From Microlunatus lacustris (GTDB lineage: Bacteria; Actinomycetota; Actinomycetes; Propionibacteriales; Propionibacteriaceae), in NCBI GenBank assembly GCA_039527025.1, contig BAAAJN010000006.1, positions 248,001 to 312,000 of the forward strand: a stretch of 64,000 nucleotides of DNA, written 5' to 3'. Each line of letters begins with the position of its first letter. The first letter of the stretch is position 1. Made by a program: the position numbers and the translations under genes. Shown one piece after another: positions 51,718 through 60,020 of the stretch. The notes beneath the pieces are model-generated. The model saw only the letters and a list, made by a program, of their open reading frames with translations, was not told the origin of the DNA and did no database searches.

Positions 51718-52847
51718 GGGATCAGCGAGACCTTGATCGACTCCTTGCCGCTGGCGACGAGGTCCAGACCCTTCTGGAAGTCGGCGAGCGGCAGCTGGTG
51801 GGTGCAGATCTTGTCCATCGGCAGCCGGCCGGACTCGATCATCCGGATGGCGGCGGGCCAGCAGTGCGGGCCGAGGTGGGCTCCGCGCACGTCGAGCTCC
51901 TTGTCGTCGCTGATGATCGACCAGTCGACGGTCACGTCGCTGCCGAACACGCTGTACTCGACGTAGGTGCCCAGCTTGCGCAGCAGGTTGAGGCCCTGGC
52001 CCACCGCGGACGGGTGGCCGGTGCCCTCGATGTAGACGTCGGCGCCGTAGCCGCCGGTGAGCTCCTTGACCCGGGCGACCACGTCGTCGGTCCCGATGTT
52101 GATCACCAGGTCCGCCCCGCACTCGAGCGCGAGGTCGAGCTTCTCCTGCGCCATGTCGAGGCCGATGACGAGCTTGGGGTTCTTGGACTTGGCCCCGGCG
52201 ATCATGCCCAGGCCGATCGGTCCGCAGCCGGCGACCACGACGACGTCCTCGAACTGGATGTCGGCCCGCTCGACGGCGTGCAGCGCGCAGGACAGCGGCT
52301 CGGCGAAGGCGGCGTGCGCCGGCGGCAGGTCGGCCGAGACCTTGTGCACCAGGGCGTCCTTGGAGAACAGCATGTACTCGGCCATGGCGCCCGGGGTGCG
52401 GCGCTTGAAGCCGAACATGTCGTGGGGCTGGCACATCCAGTACTTGCCGTCCAGGCAGTAGCGGCACTTCCAGCAGGGGACGATCTGCTCCGCCACCACG
52501 CGGTCGCCGACGGCGACCCCCCAGCGCTCGGCCGCCGCGTCGTCCAGCTGGATGATCGTGCCCACGAACTCGTGCCCGGGGATGACCTCGGTCTCGGCCC
52601 AGGCCGGCCGGTTGGCGTCGCCCCAGAACTTCGGCGCGCCGTGGTAGCACTTCAGGTCGCTGGCGCAGATGCCGACGCCCTCCACCTTGACCAGAGCCTC
52701 GCCCGGACCCGGGCGCGGGACGGCGACCGTCTCCAGCTGGTAGTTCTCGGGACCGTGCACGATGACGGCCTGCATCGTCTCGGGCAGCCGGGGGCCGCTG
52801 ACGGCCGACTCCGGGGTGGTGGTGTTCTCGGCCGGTGCTGCGGACAT
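51714..52847 (-). CDS. Zinc-dependent polyol dehydrogenase (erythritol/L-threitol dehydrogenase-like)
   Basis: The 377-residue medium-chain dehydrogenase has the catalytic zinc ligands in GICASDLKCYHG and PGHEFVG. The structural zinc site is C-x2-C-x2-C-x7-C (CWKCRYCLDGKYWMC) and the cofactor loop is AGCGPIGLG. An aspartate after the second strand (VIGLDM) favours NAD. I recall similar proteins described as EltD, oxidising erythritol or L-threitol to erythrulose. The TIM-like isomerase coupled by overlap and the nearby Dak kinase fit this. ATG at 52847 is the likely start. The 225-base gap upstream holds inverted repeats that may be operators. Confidence 0.88.
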   Translation of the reverse strand: MSAAPAENTTTPESAVSGPRLPETMQAVIVHGPENYQLETVAVPRPGPGEALVKVEGVGICASDLKCYHGAPKFWGDANRPAWAETEVIPGHEFVGTIIQLDDAAAERWGVAVGDRVVAEQIVPCWKCRYCLDGKYWMCQPHDMFGFKRRTPGAMAEYMLFSKDALVHKVSADLPPAHAAFAEPLSCALHAVERADIQFEDVVVVAGCGPIGLGMIAGAKSKNPKLVIGLDMAQEKLDLALECGADLVINIGTDDVVARVKELTGGYGADVYIEGTGHPSAVGQGLNLLRKLGTYVEYSVFGSDVTVDWSIISDDKELDVRGAHLGPHCWPAAIRMIESGRLPMDKICTHQLPLADFQKGLDLVASGKESIKVSLIP

Positions 52848-52952
52848 CGTTCAGCCTCCATGCTGGTCGGTCGTTCTGGCCCGGGTCGTCGGGTGCGGCG
52901 ACCGGAGCGGCGCGGCGTGCCGCGCTCCGGCAGCACGCTAGCCACTGGACCG

Positions 52953-53022
52953 GGTTCTGTCCAGAATGGTTGCGAGGTTGTCGGCCCAAACTGAAAAACT
53001 TGAGCCGAAGAGCGACAGAACC
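52953..53022. promoter_or_regulatory. Inverted repeats upstream of the polyol dehydrogenase gene, putative DeoR operators
   Basis: GGTTCTGTC at 52953-52961 recurs as its reverse complement GACAGAACC at 53014-53022. The first copy is part of the local palindrome TTCTG-TC-CAGAA (52955-52966). The enclosed stretch (AACTGAAAAACTTGAG) is unusually AT-rich and may contain the promoter. Assignment to the DeoR protein is inference. Confidence 0.5.
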
Positions 53023-53072
53023 GCATCTTCGACCGGTCGGAACCCGGTCACTCTCGTGGGAACCGCTGACGG

Positions 53073-54137
53073 GTGACGAGCCCGGAGGCGCCCCCGCGGG
53101 CGACCCTCCAGCGGTTCCTCGACCGCCCGCGCGCCGAGCTGTCAGTGCCGAGGTCGACGATGGCGCTATGGCACTGGCGACGGACCCGGACCGCGGTGGC
53201 TGAGCCGGGCACGCCCCCCGCGGCGGAGGCCCTGGTGGCGGACAGCCTGGCCGCCCTGGGCTGGCCGCCGGCGGTCGGGGAGGTGGTGCTGCTCGCCGGC
53301 GGCCGGTCCGGAGCGCAGGTGTTCCTGGTCGAGACGGCCAGCCGGCGGGTCGTGCTGAAGGTCACCGAGGACCCCGGCTGGCGGCGGCCCGCGCTGCGGG
53401 AGCTCGCCGTCTACCAGACCGAGGACCGGGTGCGCGCAGCCTTCCGTCCGCGCCTGCTGGCAGCACAGGACGACGGCGCGGCCGTCCGGCTGCTGCTCGC
53501 CGCCCACGAGCCGTACCCGCCCGCCCGGGAGCTCGGCGAGGACGACTGGCTGGCGGTCGCCGCCGGGCTCGGTCAGCTGCACCGCCTGCCCCTCCCGCCT
53601 GGGAGGTGGCCCGGCCCGCCCGGCCGGCCCACCTCCCAGGCGGTCGCCGCCGCCCTGCGGGAGTGGGACCGGCACGGCTGGTCCGGGGTGGCTGCCCGGG
53701 CCGCCCGCCGACTGGCCGCGGCCACCGGTACCGGGCCGGGTCCGGTGCTCGCCCACGGGGACTGCCACGTCGGGAACCTCGTGCGCGGCCCGGGCGGACG
53801 ACCGTGCTGGGTGGACTGGCAGGAGGCGTGCCTCGGTTCGGGCCTGGGCGACCTGGTCTTCCTGTGGCAGCGAGCCGAGTTCGACGGCGCCCGACCGCCA
53901 CGCACGGCCATGACGTCCACCTACGCCGGCGCCCGTGGCGTCCGGCTCGACGATGGCCTGCGGTCGGCCCTGGACGGCGTGGAGCTGCGGCTGCCGCTCC
54001 TCTCCTGGCCCGCCTTCCTCGGCTACGGCAGCGGGGCCGGCCGGCAGGTGATGGGCGACCGTCTGGCGGAGCTGGCGTCGCGGACCGACCCCGGCCGAGC
54101 GCCGACGGCGCGCCCTGCTGGTCGCGGCCCGCGCTAG
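53073..54137 (+). CDS. Aminoglycoside phosphotransferase (APH)-family kinase-like protein
   Basis: The 354-residue protein has the APH fold: a nucleotide loop LLAGGRSGAQVFLVE with the ATP-positioning lysine in VVLKVTED, the catalytic aspartate in VLAHGDCHVGNLV and the metal-binding aspartate in CWVDWQEA. Such proteins phosphorylate small molecules; resistance is only one of many roles, and the substrate is unknown. The GTG at 53073 is given, but an ATG at 53160 (ALWHWRRTRTAV) is also possible. It stands divergent from the tetritol genes. Confidence 0.82.
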   Translation: MTSPEAPPRATLQRFLDRPRAELSVPRSTMALWHWRRTRTAVAEPGTPPAAEALVADSLAALGWPPAVGEVVLLAGGRSGAQVFLVETASRRVVLKVTEDPGWRRPALRELAVYQTEDRVRAAFRPRLLAAQDDGAAVRLLLAAHEPYPPARELGEDDWLAVAAGLGQLHRLPLPPGRWPGPPGRPTSQAVAAALREWDRHGWSGVAARAARRLAAATGTGPGPVLAHGDCHVGNLVRGPGGRPCWVDWQEACLGSGLGDLVFLWQRAEFDGARPPRTAMTSTYAGARGVRLDDGLRSALDGVELRLPLLSWPAFLGYGSGAGRQVMGDRLAELASRTDPGRAPTARPAGRGPR

Positions 54138-54147
54138 GGTCGCCGAC

Positions 54148-54462
54148 ATGCAGCTCTCCCCCGCCTCGTCGGTGTCCACCGCGCCCGTGGTCGCCCTCGG
54201 TCTGCTCGGCGGCTACCTGACGGCTCGGGAGACGGGCATCCGGCCGCTGGGCGGCGTCGTGCTCGGGGCCGCCGGGGTCTTCGCCGGCCGTACCTGGCTG
54301 GCCAAGGGCGGTCCTGCCGTGACGGCGGCGCTGGCCGCGGTCTACCTGCTCGGCTTCGGCGCCTCGCACCCGCTGGCCAGGAAGATCGGCGCCTGGCCCT
54401 CGGTGCTCGTCGTCACCGCCGTCAGCGCCGGGGCCTCCTGGGCCCTGGTGGACCGCCGCTGA
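54148..54462 (+). CDS. Small hypothetical membrane protein, 104 residues
   Basis: Three or four hydrophobic segments are seen: APVVALGLLGGYLTAR, GVVLGAAGVFAGRTWLA, VTAALAAVYLLGFGASHPLA and SVLVVTAVSAGASWALV. The first contains GGYLTARETGIRPLGG, a motif I associate with a family of uncharacterised actinobacterial membrane proteins. ATG 54148 is ten bases after the upstream stop, so it may be read together with the APH-like gene. Its 3' end overlaps the opposing araC-type gene by about 40 bases. Confidence 0.72.
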   Translation: MQLSPASSVSTAPVVALGLLGGYLTARETGIRPLGGVVLGAAGVFAGRTWLAKGGPAVTAALAAVYLLGFGASHPLARKIGAWPSVLVVTAVSAGASWALVDRR

Positions 54463-55417
54463 CGCCGGCTGCTGCTCCGACGTCGGCGAGGGCTCCCGCG
54501 AGAGCCAGCAACCCGGCCTCCCGCAGCGGAGCGACGGGATCCGCACCGGCGTGGCGGCGCCGGTAGGCACCCGGCGGCGCCCCGTAGACGGCCCCGAACC
54601 GCCGCGAGAGGTGGTAGGCGTTCGCGAAACCGGTCGCGTCCGCCACCTCCGCGAGGGAGGCGTTGCTGCGCTGCAGCAGCACGGCGGCACGGGACAGCCG
54701 GACCAGTTCGAGCACCCGGGCCGGGCCGCAGCCGTAGTGCTGCCGGAAGACCCGGAACAGGTGCCCGACCGAGACGCAGGCCGCGCCGGCCAGCTCGTCC
54801 ACCTCCACCAGCCGGACGCCCTCGGCCGACCAGATCCGGCGGACCGCGTCCACCGCGGCCGCGACCGGCTGCGGCACCGGAGCGGGCGGCTCCTCGAACG
54901 GCCCGCGCACGAAGAGGTCGAGCAGCAGGCCGAGGAGCTGGTCGCTGCGCGCGCGAGCGGCGGCGGTGTGCTGCGCCCCCAGGTCCTCGAGGTAGCGGCA
55001 GAGGCCGGACAGCACCGGCGCGCCGGCCAGGTCGCGGACCACCGGCCAGCCGGCCGGGTCGGGCAGCGGACCCGGGTCGTCGACGCGGAAGTGCGCCCAG
55101 GCGTGCCGGGAGACGACGTCGCGGTCCCAGTGGAAGGAGTCCACCGCCCCAGCCGGAGCCAGCAGCAGGGTGCCCGGGAGCACGGTGACCAAGCGGTCCG
55201 GACGGGCAGCGCGCGTGGCGCAGCCCCGGTGCACCGTCCAGACGGCCGAGCCCTGCAGCAGCCAGAGGAACTCGAAGTCGACCAGCTCCCGGGGCCCGAA
55301 GCTGGAGCCGGGCTGGTAGTCGACGACCTGGACCACGCCCGCCCCGCCCACCTGCACCCGGGGCAGCGCCGTGGGAAGGGACGGCTGCAGACCGGCGGGC
55401 TCCGCCTCGGAGGTCAC
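54422..55417 (-). CDS. AraC-family transcriptional regulator
   Basis: The 331-residue protein has an N-terminal cupin-like sensor (about 25-165: ELVDFEFLWLLQGSAVWTVHRG, LPGTLLLAPAGAVDSFHWDR) and a C-terminal AraC helix-turn-helix pair (about 200-295: VDELAGAACVSVGHLFRVFRQHYG and ADATGFANAYHLSRRFGAVYG). It is divergent from a PhyH oxygenase gene, repeating the arrangement at 28-30 kb. GTG at 55417 lacks a ribosome site but lies seven bases after TACTAT, so it may be leaderless. The upstream extension of the frame opposes the oxygenase gene and was rejected. Control of the PhyH and binding-protein genes is likely. Confidence 0.85.
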   Translation of the reverse strand: MTSEAEPAGLQPSLPTALPRVQVGGAGVVQVVDYQPGSSFGPRELVDFEFLWLLQGSAVWTVHRGCATRAARPDRLVTVLPGTLLLAPAGAVDSFHWDRDVVSRHAWAHFRVDDPGPLPDPAGWPVVRDLAGAPVLSGLCRYLEDLGAQHTAAARARSDQLLGLLLDLFVRGPFEEPPAPVPQPVAAAVDAVRRIWSAEGVRLVEVDELAGAACVSVGHLFRVFRQHYGCGPARVLELVRLSRAAVLLQRSNASLAEVADATGFANAYHLSRRFGAVYGAPPGAYRRRHAGADPVAPLREAGLLALAGALADVGAAAGVSGGPPGPRRPRR

Positions 55418-55429
55418 GATCAGATAGTA
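55418..55429 (-). promoter_or_regulatory. -10 element of a leaderless araC-type transcript
   Basis: On the minus strand TACTAT (55424-55429) is followed by six bases and then the GTG start. This matches the usual distance from a TANNNT box to the first transcribed base, so transcription would begin at or very near the start codon. Confidence 0.55.
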
Positions 55430-55511
55430 ATGGGCGCGTCGGGGACATTGGCGGCCGCGCGCACCGGTGCCAGGGTGAGGTAGCACCCCGTCCCCGACCC
55501 GAGAGCCTGCC

Positions 55512-56441
55512 ATGACCGACCTGCTGCCCTCCCGCACCGCCACCGGGGGCCCCGCGCTCCCGCTCTTCGACACCGCCGACGAGGCGTTCGTGGCGCACTA
55601 CGCCGAGCACGGCTTCGCGCTGCTGGCGCAGGCGCTCACCCCCGACGAGGTGGCGGCCGTCAACGCCGACGCGCTGCGGCTGTGCCGGGGTGACTACGGC
55701 GACATCGGCTACGGGTGGAGCGGGCAGCAGGCGGCCGAGCCCGCCGACGCCCTGTCGGACGAGGAGGTGCTGCGGCGCTACCTGTGCATCCACTACCCGC
55801 ACAAGGTGTCGCCCCCGGCGCTGGCGGCGCTGCAGACCCCACGGGTCGTCGACGCCCTGGTCTCGGTGATCGGGCCGAACGTCAAGGCCATGCAGTCGAT
55901 GCTCTTCGTCAAGTCCGAGGGCAAGCCCGGGCAGGCCTGGCACCAGGACGAGTACTTCATCCCGACCCGTGACCGCTCCCTGACCGCCGTCTGGATCGCG
56001 CTCGACGACGCCACCATCGAGAACGGCTGCCTGTGGGTGCTGCCCGGCTCCCACCGCCGGGGGGTCATCTACCCCGAGCGCGAGCAGGACGACCCGCGCT
56101 TCGACTGCAGCAGCGAGGCCTACGACTTCCCCTACACCGACGAGCAGTCGGTGCCGGTGGAGATCCCGGCGGGCACGGCGCTGGTCTTCAACGGCTACCT
56201 GCTGCACCGCTCGCTCGAGAACTCGGGGCGGCACGGCTACCGCCGGGCGCTGGCCAACCACTACATGAGCGCGGAGTCGCTGCTCCCGTGGCGGCCGCCC
56301 GGCCCGGGCGAGCACATGGCCATGACCGACTACCGCGACATCGTGCTGGTGGCCGGGGAGGACCCCTACGCCTGGAAGGGCACGGCCGACCTGGCGAAGC
56401 CGTACTCCCGGCCCGACAAGGACGGCGGCTGCGACCGCTGA
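55512..56441 (+). CDS. Phytanoyl-CoA dioxygenase (PhyH)-family Fe(II)/2-oxoglutarate oxygenase
   Basis: The 309-residue protein has His and Asp of the iron site in AWHQDEYFIPTRD, the distal His in FNGYLLHRSLEN and a 2-oxoglutarate Arg in GYRRALANHYM. The N-terminal opening YAEHGFALLAQALTPDEVAAVNAD is typical. Substrate unknown. It is larger than the PhyH protein at 29 kb and not a close copy, but it is also divergent from an AraC regulator. A peptide-type binding lipoprotein gene follows after 40 bases, so the two are probably co-transcribed. Confidence 0.88.
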   Translation: MTDLLPSRTATGGPALPLFDTADEAFVAHYAEHGFALLAQALTPDEVAAVNADALRLCRGDYGDIGYGWSGQQAAEPADALSDEEVLRRYLCIHYPHKVSPPALAALQTPRVVDALVSVIGPNVKAMQSMLFVKSEGKPGQAWHQDEYFIPTRDRSLTAVWIALDDATIENGCLWVLPGSHRRGVIYPEREQDDPRFDCSSEAYDFPYTDEQSVPVEIPAGTALVFNGYLLHRSLENSGRHGYRRALANHYMSAESLLPWRPPGPGEHMAMTDYRDIVLVAGEDPYAWKGTADLAKPYSRPDKDGGCDR

Positions 56442-56481
56442 CCCGCACCACCCCCCGTCCGCACGCGTTCAAGGAGGAACC

Positions 56482-58293
56482 ATGCCCGACCCGTCCCCGT
56501 TCACCGCTCCCCCGGCCGGCCCTGACCGGTGGGCCACGAGCCGCCGGTCGTTCCTGTCCCTCACCGGCCTCGCCGTGGGCGGCGCGGCCCTCGGCCTCGG
56601 CGCGGCGGGCTGCGGGACGGCGCAGACGGGCAACAGCACCGGTGACGGCGCCGCCTCGGGCCGTCCCGGTGCGTCCGGGGACACGCTCTTCGTCTCGGGC
56701 TTCCAGTGGGGTCCGCCGAGCAGCTTCAACCCGCTCAGCCCGTCCCCGGCCTGGCCGACCGGGGGCGGGCAGAGCCAGCTGGTCTACGAGACGCTGCTGC
56801 GCTTCAACCTGATCGACGGCTCCCTGCAGCCCGGCCTGGGCCGCGAGCTCCAGGAGACCGACCGGCAGACCTTCACCGTCCCCCTGCAGGACGGCACCGC
56901 CTGGGCCGACGGCAGCGAGCTGACCGCCGCGGACGTCGTCTTCACCTTCGAGCTGGCCCGGGAGGTGAGCACCGGCAGCTCGAGCGTCTGGACCTACCTC
57001 GACGCGGTGACCGCGCCGGACCCCCGGACGGTGCAGTTCACCCTGAAGAGCTCGCCCTACAACCCGGGCTCGGTCAAGGACGCGATCGCCAAGGTGCTGA
57101 TCATCCCGAAGTCGGTCTGGGAGGCGTTCGACACGAGCAAGATCACCACCGAGACCAACCTCGAACCGGTGGGCAGCGGTCCGTACCGCGTGGCCACCGC
57201 GGACCAGACGCAGGTGTCGCTGGAACGCCGTGACGACTACTGGGGCACCGCGGTCTACGGCACCCCGGCCCCGCTGGCGATCGTGCACCCGATCTTCAAG
57301 ACCGGCAACGACGGTGACATCAAGCTGCAGAGCGGCGAGATCGACGCCAGCCAGCAGTTCACCCCGCAGATCTGGAAGATGTGGGAGGACGCCGGCCGGC
57401 CGGTGGGCACCTGGCTCAAGGAGAAGCCCTACTACCTGCCCGGCAACCTCCCGTTGCTGATCTTCAACCTGGAGCGCAAGGGCCTCGACGACGTCCGGGT
57501 GCGCCGCGCCATCGCGCACGCCATCGACTACCCCAACGTCGCGGCCACCGCCATGTCCGACTACTCCGACCCGGCCCAGGCCAGCCTGATCCTGCCGACC
57601 GGGTACGAGGAGAAGTTCTTCGACGCGGCGGCGGTGCAGGCCGAGGGCTGGTCGTTCGACGCCGACAAGGCGGTGCAGATCCTCGAGGAGGAGCTGGAGG
57701 CCACCAAGGGCTCCGACGGGATCTACGTGCTGCCCGACGGCACCAGGCTCGGCGGCTGGGAGCTCATCACCCCGACGGGCTGGACCGACTGGAACACCGC
57801 CTGCGAGATCGTGGCCAAGTCCGCCAAGGCCGTCGGCATCGGGATCGAGACGAAGTTCCCGCAGGCGCCGACGATGCAGAAGTCCATGCAGAACGGTGAC
57901 TTCGACCTCTGCATGTACTCCTACTCCGGGGTCAGCTCAGCCAGCCCCTGGGTGCGCTTCCGCGACGCCATGGACGACCGCGGGGTGGCCGCGGCCGGCA
58001 AGACGGCGTTCTACAACTACAACCGGTTCTCCCACCCCGACGTGTCCGGCCTGCTCGACGCGGCCGCCGCCGCGACCAGTGACGAGGAGGCCCGGACCGC
58101 GTACGCCGCGCTGGACGCGATCTACCGGAAGCAGATCCCGGTCGTGCCGCTGATGTACCGCCCGCTGGAGTTCTACGAGTTCCAGACCTCGAACTGGACG
58201 AACTTCCCGACCGCGGAGAACCCCTACGCGCCGCCGATGTGGCAGGGCGCCGGGATCAGCTGGCTGTCCAAGATCACCAAGGTCGGCAGCTAG
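56482..58293 (+). CDS. ABC transporter substrate-binding lipoprotein, family 5 (peptide/oligosaccharide type)
   Basis: The 603-residue protein has a Tat-type lipoprotein signal SRRSFLSLTG ... LGAAGC (C44). The family 5 fold follows: LVYETLLRFNLIDGSLQPGLGREL, FTVPLQDGTAWADGSELTAADVVFTFE, VGSGPYRVA, NLPLLIFNLERKGLDDVRVRRAIAHAIDYP and IPVVPLMYRPLEFYEF. Relatives bind peptides, nickel or oligosaccharides such as cellobiose. ATG 56482 follows AAGGAGGAACC. No permease or ATPase genes follow, so the protein either shares a transporter encoded elsewhere or is left from a truncated cluster. Confidence 0.93.
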   Translation: MPDPSPFTAPPAGPDRWATSRRSFLSLTGLAVGGAALGLGAAGCGTAQTGNSTGDGAASGRPGASGDTLFVSGFQWGPPSSFNPLSPSPAWPTGGGQSQLVYETLLRFNLIDGSLQPGLGRELQETDRQTFTVPLQDGTAWADGSELTAADVVFTFELAREVSTGSSSVWTYLDAVTAPDPRTVQFTLKSSPYNPGSVKDAIAKVLIIPKSVWEAFDTSKITTETNLEPVGSGPYRVATADQTQVSLERRDDYWGTAVYGTPAPLAIVHPIFKTGNDGDIKLQSGEIDASQQFTPQIWKMWEDAGRPVGTWLKEKPYYLPGNLPLLIFNLERKGLDDVRVRRAIAHAIDYPNVAATAMSDYSDPAQASLILPTGYEEKFFDAAAVQAEGWSFDADKAVQILEEELEATKGSDGIYVLPDGTRLGGWELITPTGWTDWNTACEIVAKSAKAVGIGIETKFPQAPTMQKSMQNGDFDLCMYSYSGVSSASPWVRFRDAMDDRGVAAAGKTAFYNYNRFSHPDVSGLLDAAAAATSDEEARTAYAALDAIYRKQIPVVPLMYRPLEFYEFQTSNWTNFPTAENPYAPPMWQGAGISWLSKITKVGS

Positions 58294-58303
58294 GAACGGC
58301 CGC

Positions 58304-58495
58304 TCAGGCCAGGTTCGACGCTCCAGAGCGCGAGGATGCGGGAGGGATGCGGGAGCGGGCGGTGCCCGCCTCGCGCATGTCGCTGGCCGAGCCGATGGCC
58401 TCGCGCAGGTGGGACACGAAGAGGGCGACGAGCAGCGCCACGCTGATGCCCTCACCGGTGGCCAGGCCCCCGCCCCAGCCGGTCGCTGCGAGCAC
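58304..58495 (-). CDS. Short ORF of doubtful status with one membrane-like segment
   Basis: A 63-residue frame from GTG 58495 reads LAATGWGGGLATGEGISVALLVALFVSHLREAIGSASD, with one helix and then a Ser/Arg-rich end. It looks more like the C-terminal end of a membrane protein than a whole gene, so it may be a remnant. It follows a small membrane protein gene on the same strand after nine bases. No family could be named. The otherwise empty 211-base stretch contains nothing else recognisable. Confidence 0.3.
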   Translation of the reverse strand: MLAATGWGGGLATGEGISVALLVALFVSHLREAIGSASDMREAGTARSRIPPASSRSGASNLA

Positions 58496-58504
58496 GGCGG
58501 GACG

Positions 58505-58915
58505 TCACCCGTGCGGTCGGTGCGCCCGTCGCGGGGGGACCAGCGGTCGCGGCACGGCGGCCAGCCGGCGCCGGCCGCGGACGTCCGGAGCCAGGCTCAG
58601 CACGCCGGTCAGGGACACCGCGGCGCTGACCAGGGCCGGCCGCCGCCGTCCCCGGTCAGCCACCGCGAGCGCCAGCATGGACGCGAGGTGAGCGAGGTCG
58701 GTGAGCAGCCACAGCCGGCTCAGCCGGCTCAGCCGGCTCGGCAGGGCGGTCTGCAGCAGGCCCTGCCCGAGGTGCCGCAGCCCGAGGACGGTGACGACGC
58801 GGTGCTCGACGGCCGACGGCGCCCGTGCGGTGAGGCCGCGCCAGATGCCGTCGCCCCGGCCGAGCAGCGCCGCCCCCCAGGCCAGCCCGGCCAGGCCGGG
58901 GACCCGGGAGCTCAC
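58505..58915 (-). CDS. Hypothetical membrane protein, 136 residues
   Basis: Hydrophobic segments LAGLAWGAALLG, VVTVLGLRHLGQGLLQTAL, LWLLTDLAHLASMLALAVA and ALVSAAVSLTGVLSL suggest four short helices, followed by a basic Pro/Arg tail. The GTG at 58915 overlaps the stop of the SDR gene (GTGA), so the two are coupled. A 9-bp unit repeated three times encodes SRLSRLSRL before the third helix. Function unknown; a membrane partner of the SDR is possible. Confidence 0.65.
   Translation of the reverse strand: MSSRVPGLAGLAWGAALLGRGDGIWRGLTARAPSAVEHRVVTVLGLRHLGQGLLQTALPSRLSRLSRLWLLTDLAHLASMLALAVADRGRRRPALVSAAVSLTGVLSLAPDVRGRRRLAAVPRPLVPPRRAHRPHG
58712..58738 (-). repeat. Three tandem copies of a 9-bp unit inside a membrane protein gene
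   Basis: CAGCCGGCT repeats exactly three times and encodes Ser-Arg-Leu three times in frame. Such short repeats can change copy number by slippage without breaking the frame. Confidence 0.8.
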
Positions 58916-59919
58916 GGCCGCCGGGCGACCAGGGCGGCGAGGCCGCCGGCCAGCAGCACCCCGGCCCCCGCGGCCAGCGGACCGGCCCGGTGCGACAGCC
59001 ACTGCTGCACGCTGGACTCCTTGGCCCGGTCGTCGAAGGTGCCGTGCGCGCCGAAGTCCCGGCCGCCGGCGCCGTCGAGCGGGGTGAACAGGTTGTCCGG
59101 GCGGCCCTCGTCCTCGGGCTCGTCGACCTGCTGGTCGCTGAACCCGGTCCGGGCCAGGTAGCGGTCGAGGAGCCCGGGGGCGACGGCGTTGCCGAGCAGG
59201 GTGCCGACGGTGCTGCCGCCGACCCACCACTCCCGCCGGCCCGGGTGGTCGATGGCGTGCAGCACGGCCCGGGCAGCCACCTCAGGCTGGTAGATCGGCG
59301 GCACCGGCTGCGCCTTGTCCGGCAGCTTCGAGCGCACCCAGCCGAACTGCGGGGTGTTCACCGCGGGCAGCTGGACCATGGTGACCTGGATGCCGCTGCC
59401 GTCGTGCAGCAGCTCGGTGCGCAGCGACTCGTGGAAGCCCTGGATGGCGTGCTTGGCCCCGCAGTAGGCGGTCTGCAGCGGGACGCCCCGGTAGGCCAGG
59501 GCCGAGCCGACGTGGACGATCGTGCCGCGGTCGCGGAGTCTCATCCGGCGCAGCGCGGCCATGGTGCCGTAGACGTAGCCGAGGTAGGTCACCTCGGTGA
59601 CCCGCCGGTACTCCTCGGGGGTCACGTCACCGAAGCGGGCGAACACCGAGGTGAAGGCCACGTTCACCCAGACGTCGATGGGTCCCAGCCGCTGCTCGAC
59701 CTGCTCGGCGGCCGCGTCGACGGCCTCGGCGTCGCTGACGTCGACGGGCACCACCAGCGCCTCCCCGCCGTGCTCGGCCACCTCCCGGGCGGCCGCGGCC
59801 AGTCCGGCCTCCCCGCGGGCGAGCAGCGCGAGCCGGTCCCCTCGGGCGGCCAGCTCGCGCACCACCGCGCGTCCGATCCCCCCGCTCGCCCCGGTCACGA
59901 CGACAACCCGTCCAGCCAT
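58912..59919 (-). CDS. Short-chain dehydrogenase with C-terminal membrane anchor
   Basis: The 335-residue SDR has TGASGGIG at about 9-16, WVNVAF in place of NNAG, the catalytic serine in VHVGSALAY, and YCGAK as the Tyr/Lys pair. Beyond the catalytic domain, after about residue 260, comes an Asp/Glu/Gly-rich segment and a final helix AGAGVLLAGGLAALVARRP that may anchor it to the membrane. The ATG at 59919 follows GAGGAG; the longer frame is a shadow. It is coupled to a small membrane protein gene downstream. Substrate unknown. Confidence 0.85.
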   Translation of the reverse strand: MAGRVVVVTGASGGIGRAVVRELAARGDRLALLARGEAGLAAAAREVAEHGGEALVVPVDVSDAEAVDAAAEQVEQRLGPIDVWVNVAFTSVFARFGDVTPEEYRRVTEVTYLGYVYGTMAALRRMRLRDRGTIVHVGSALAYRGVPLQTAYCGAKHAIQGFHESLRTELLHDGSGIQVTMVQLPAVNTPQFGWVRSKLPDKAQPVPPIYQPEVAARAVLHAIDHPGRREWWVGGSTVGTLLGNAVAPGLLDRYLARTGFSDQQVDEPEDEGRPDNLFTPLDGAGGRDFGAHGTFDDRAKESSVQQWLSHRAGPLAAGAGVLLAGGLAALVARRP

Positions 59920-60020
59920 CCGGCTCCTCCTCGGTCCAGGCCGGCGGGTGCCGCACGACCTGGTCCCTGTATAGCCGGACCGCGCCTGGTCGACGCGGGT
60001 GGTCGTCCGTGCGGACCGTC

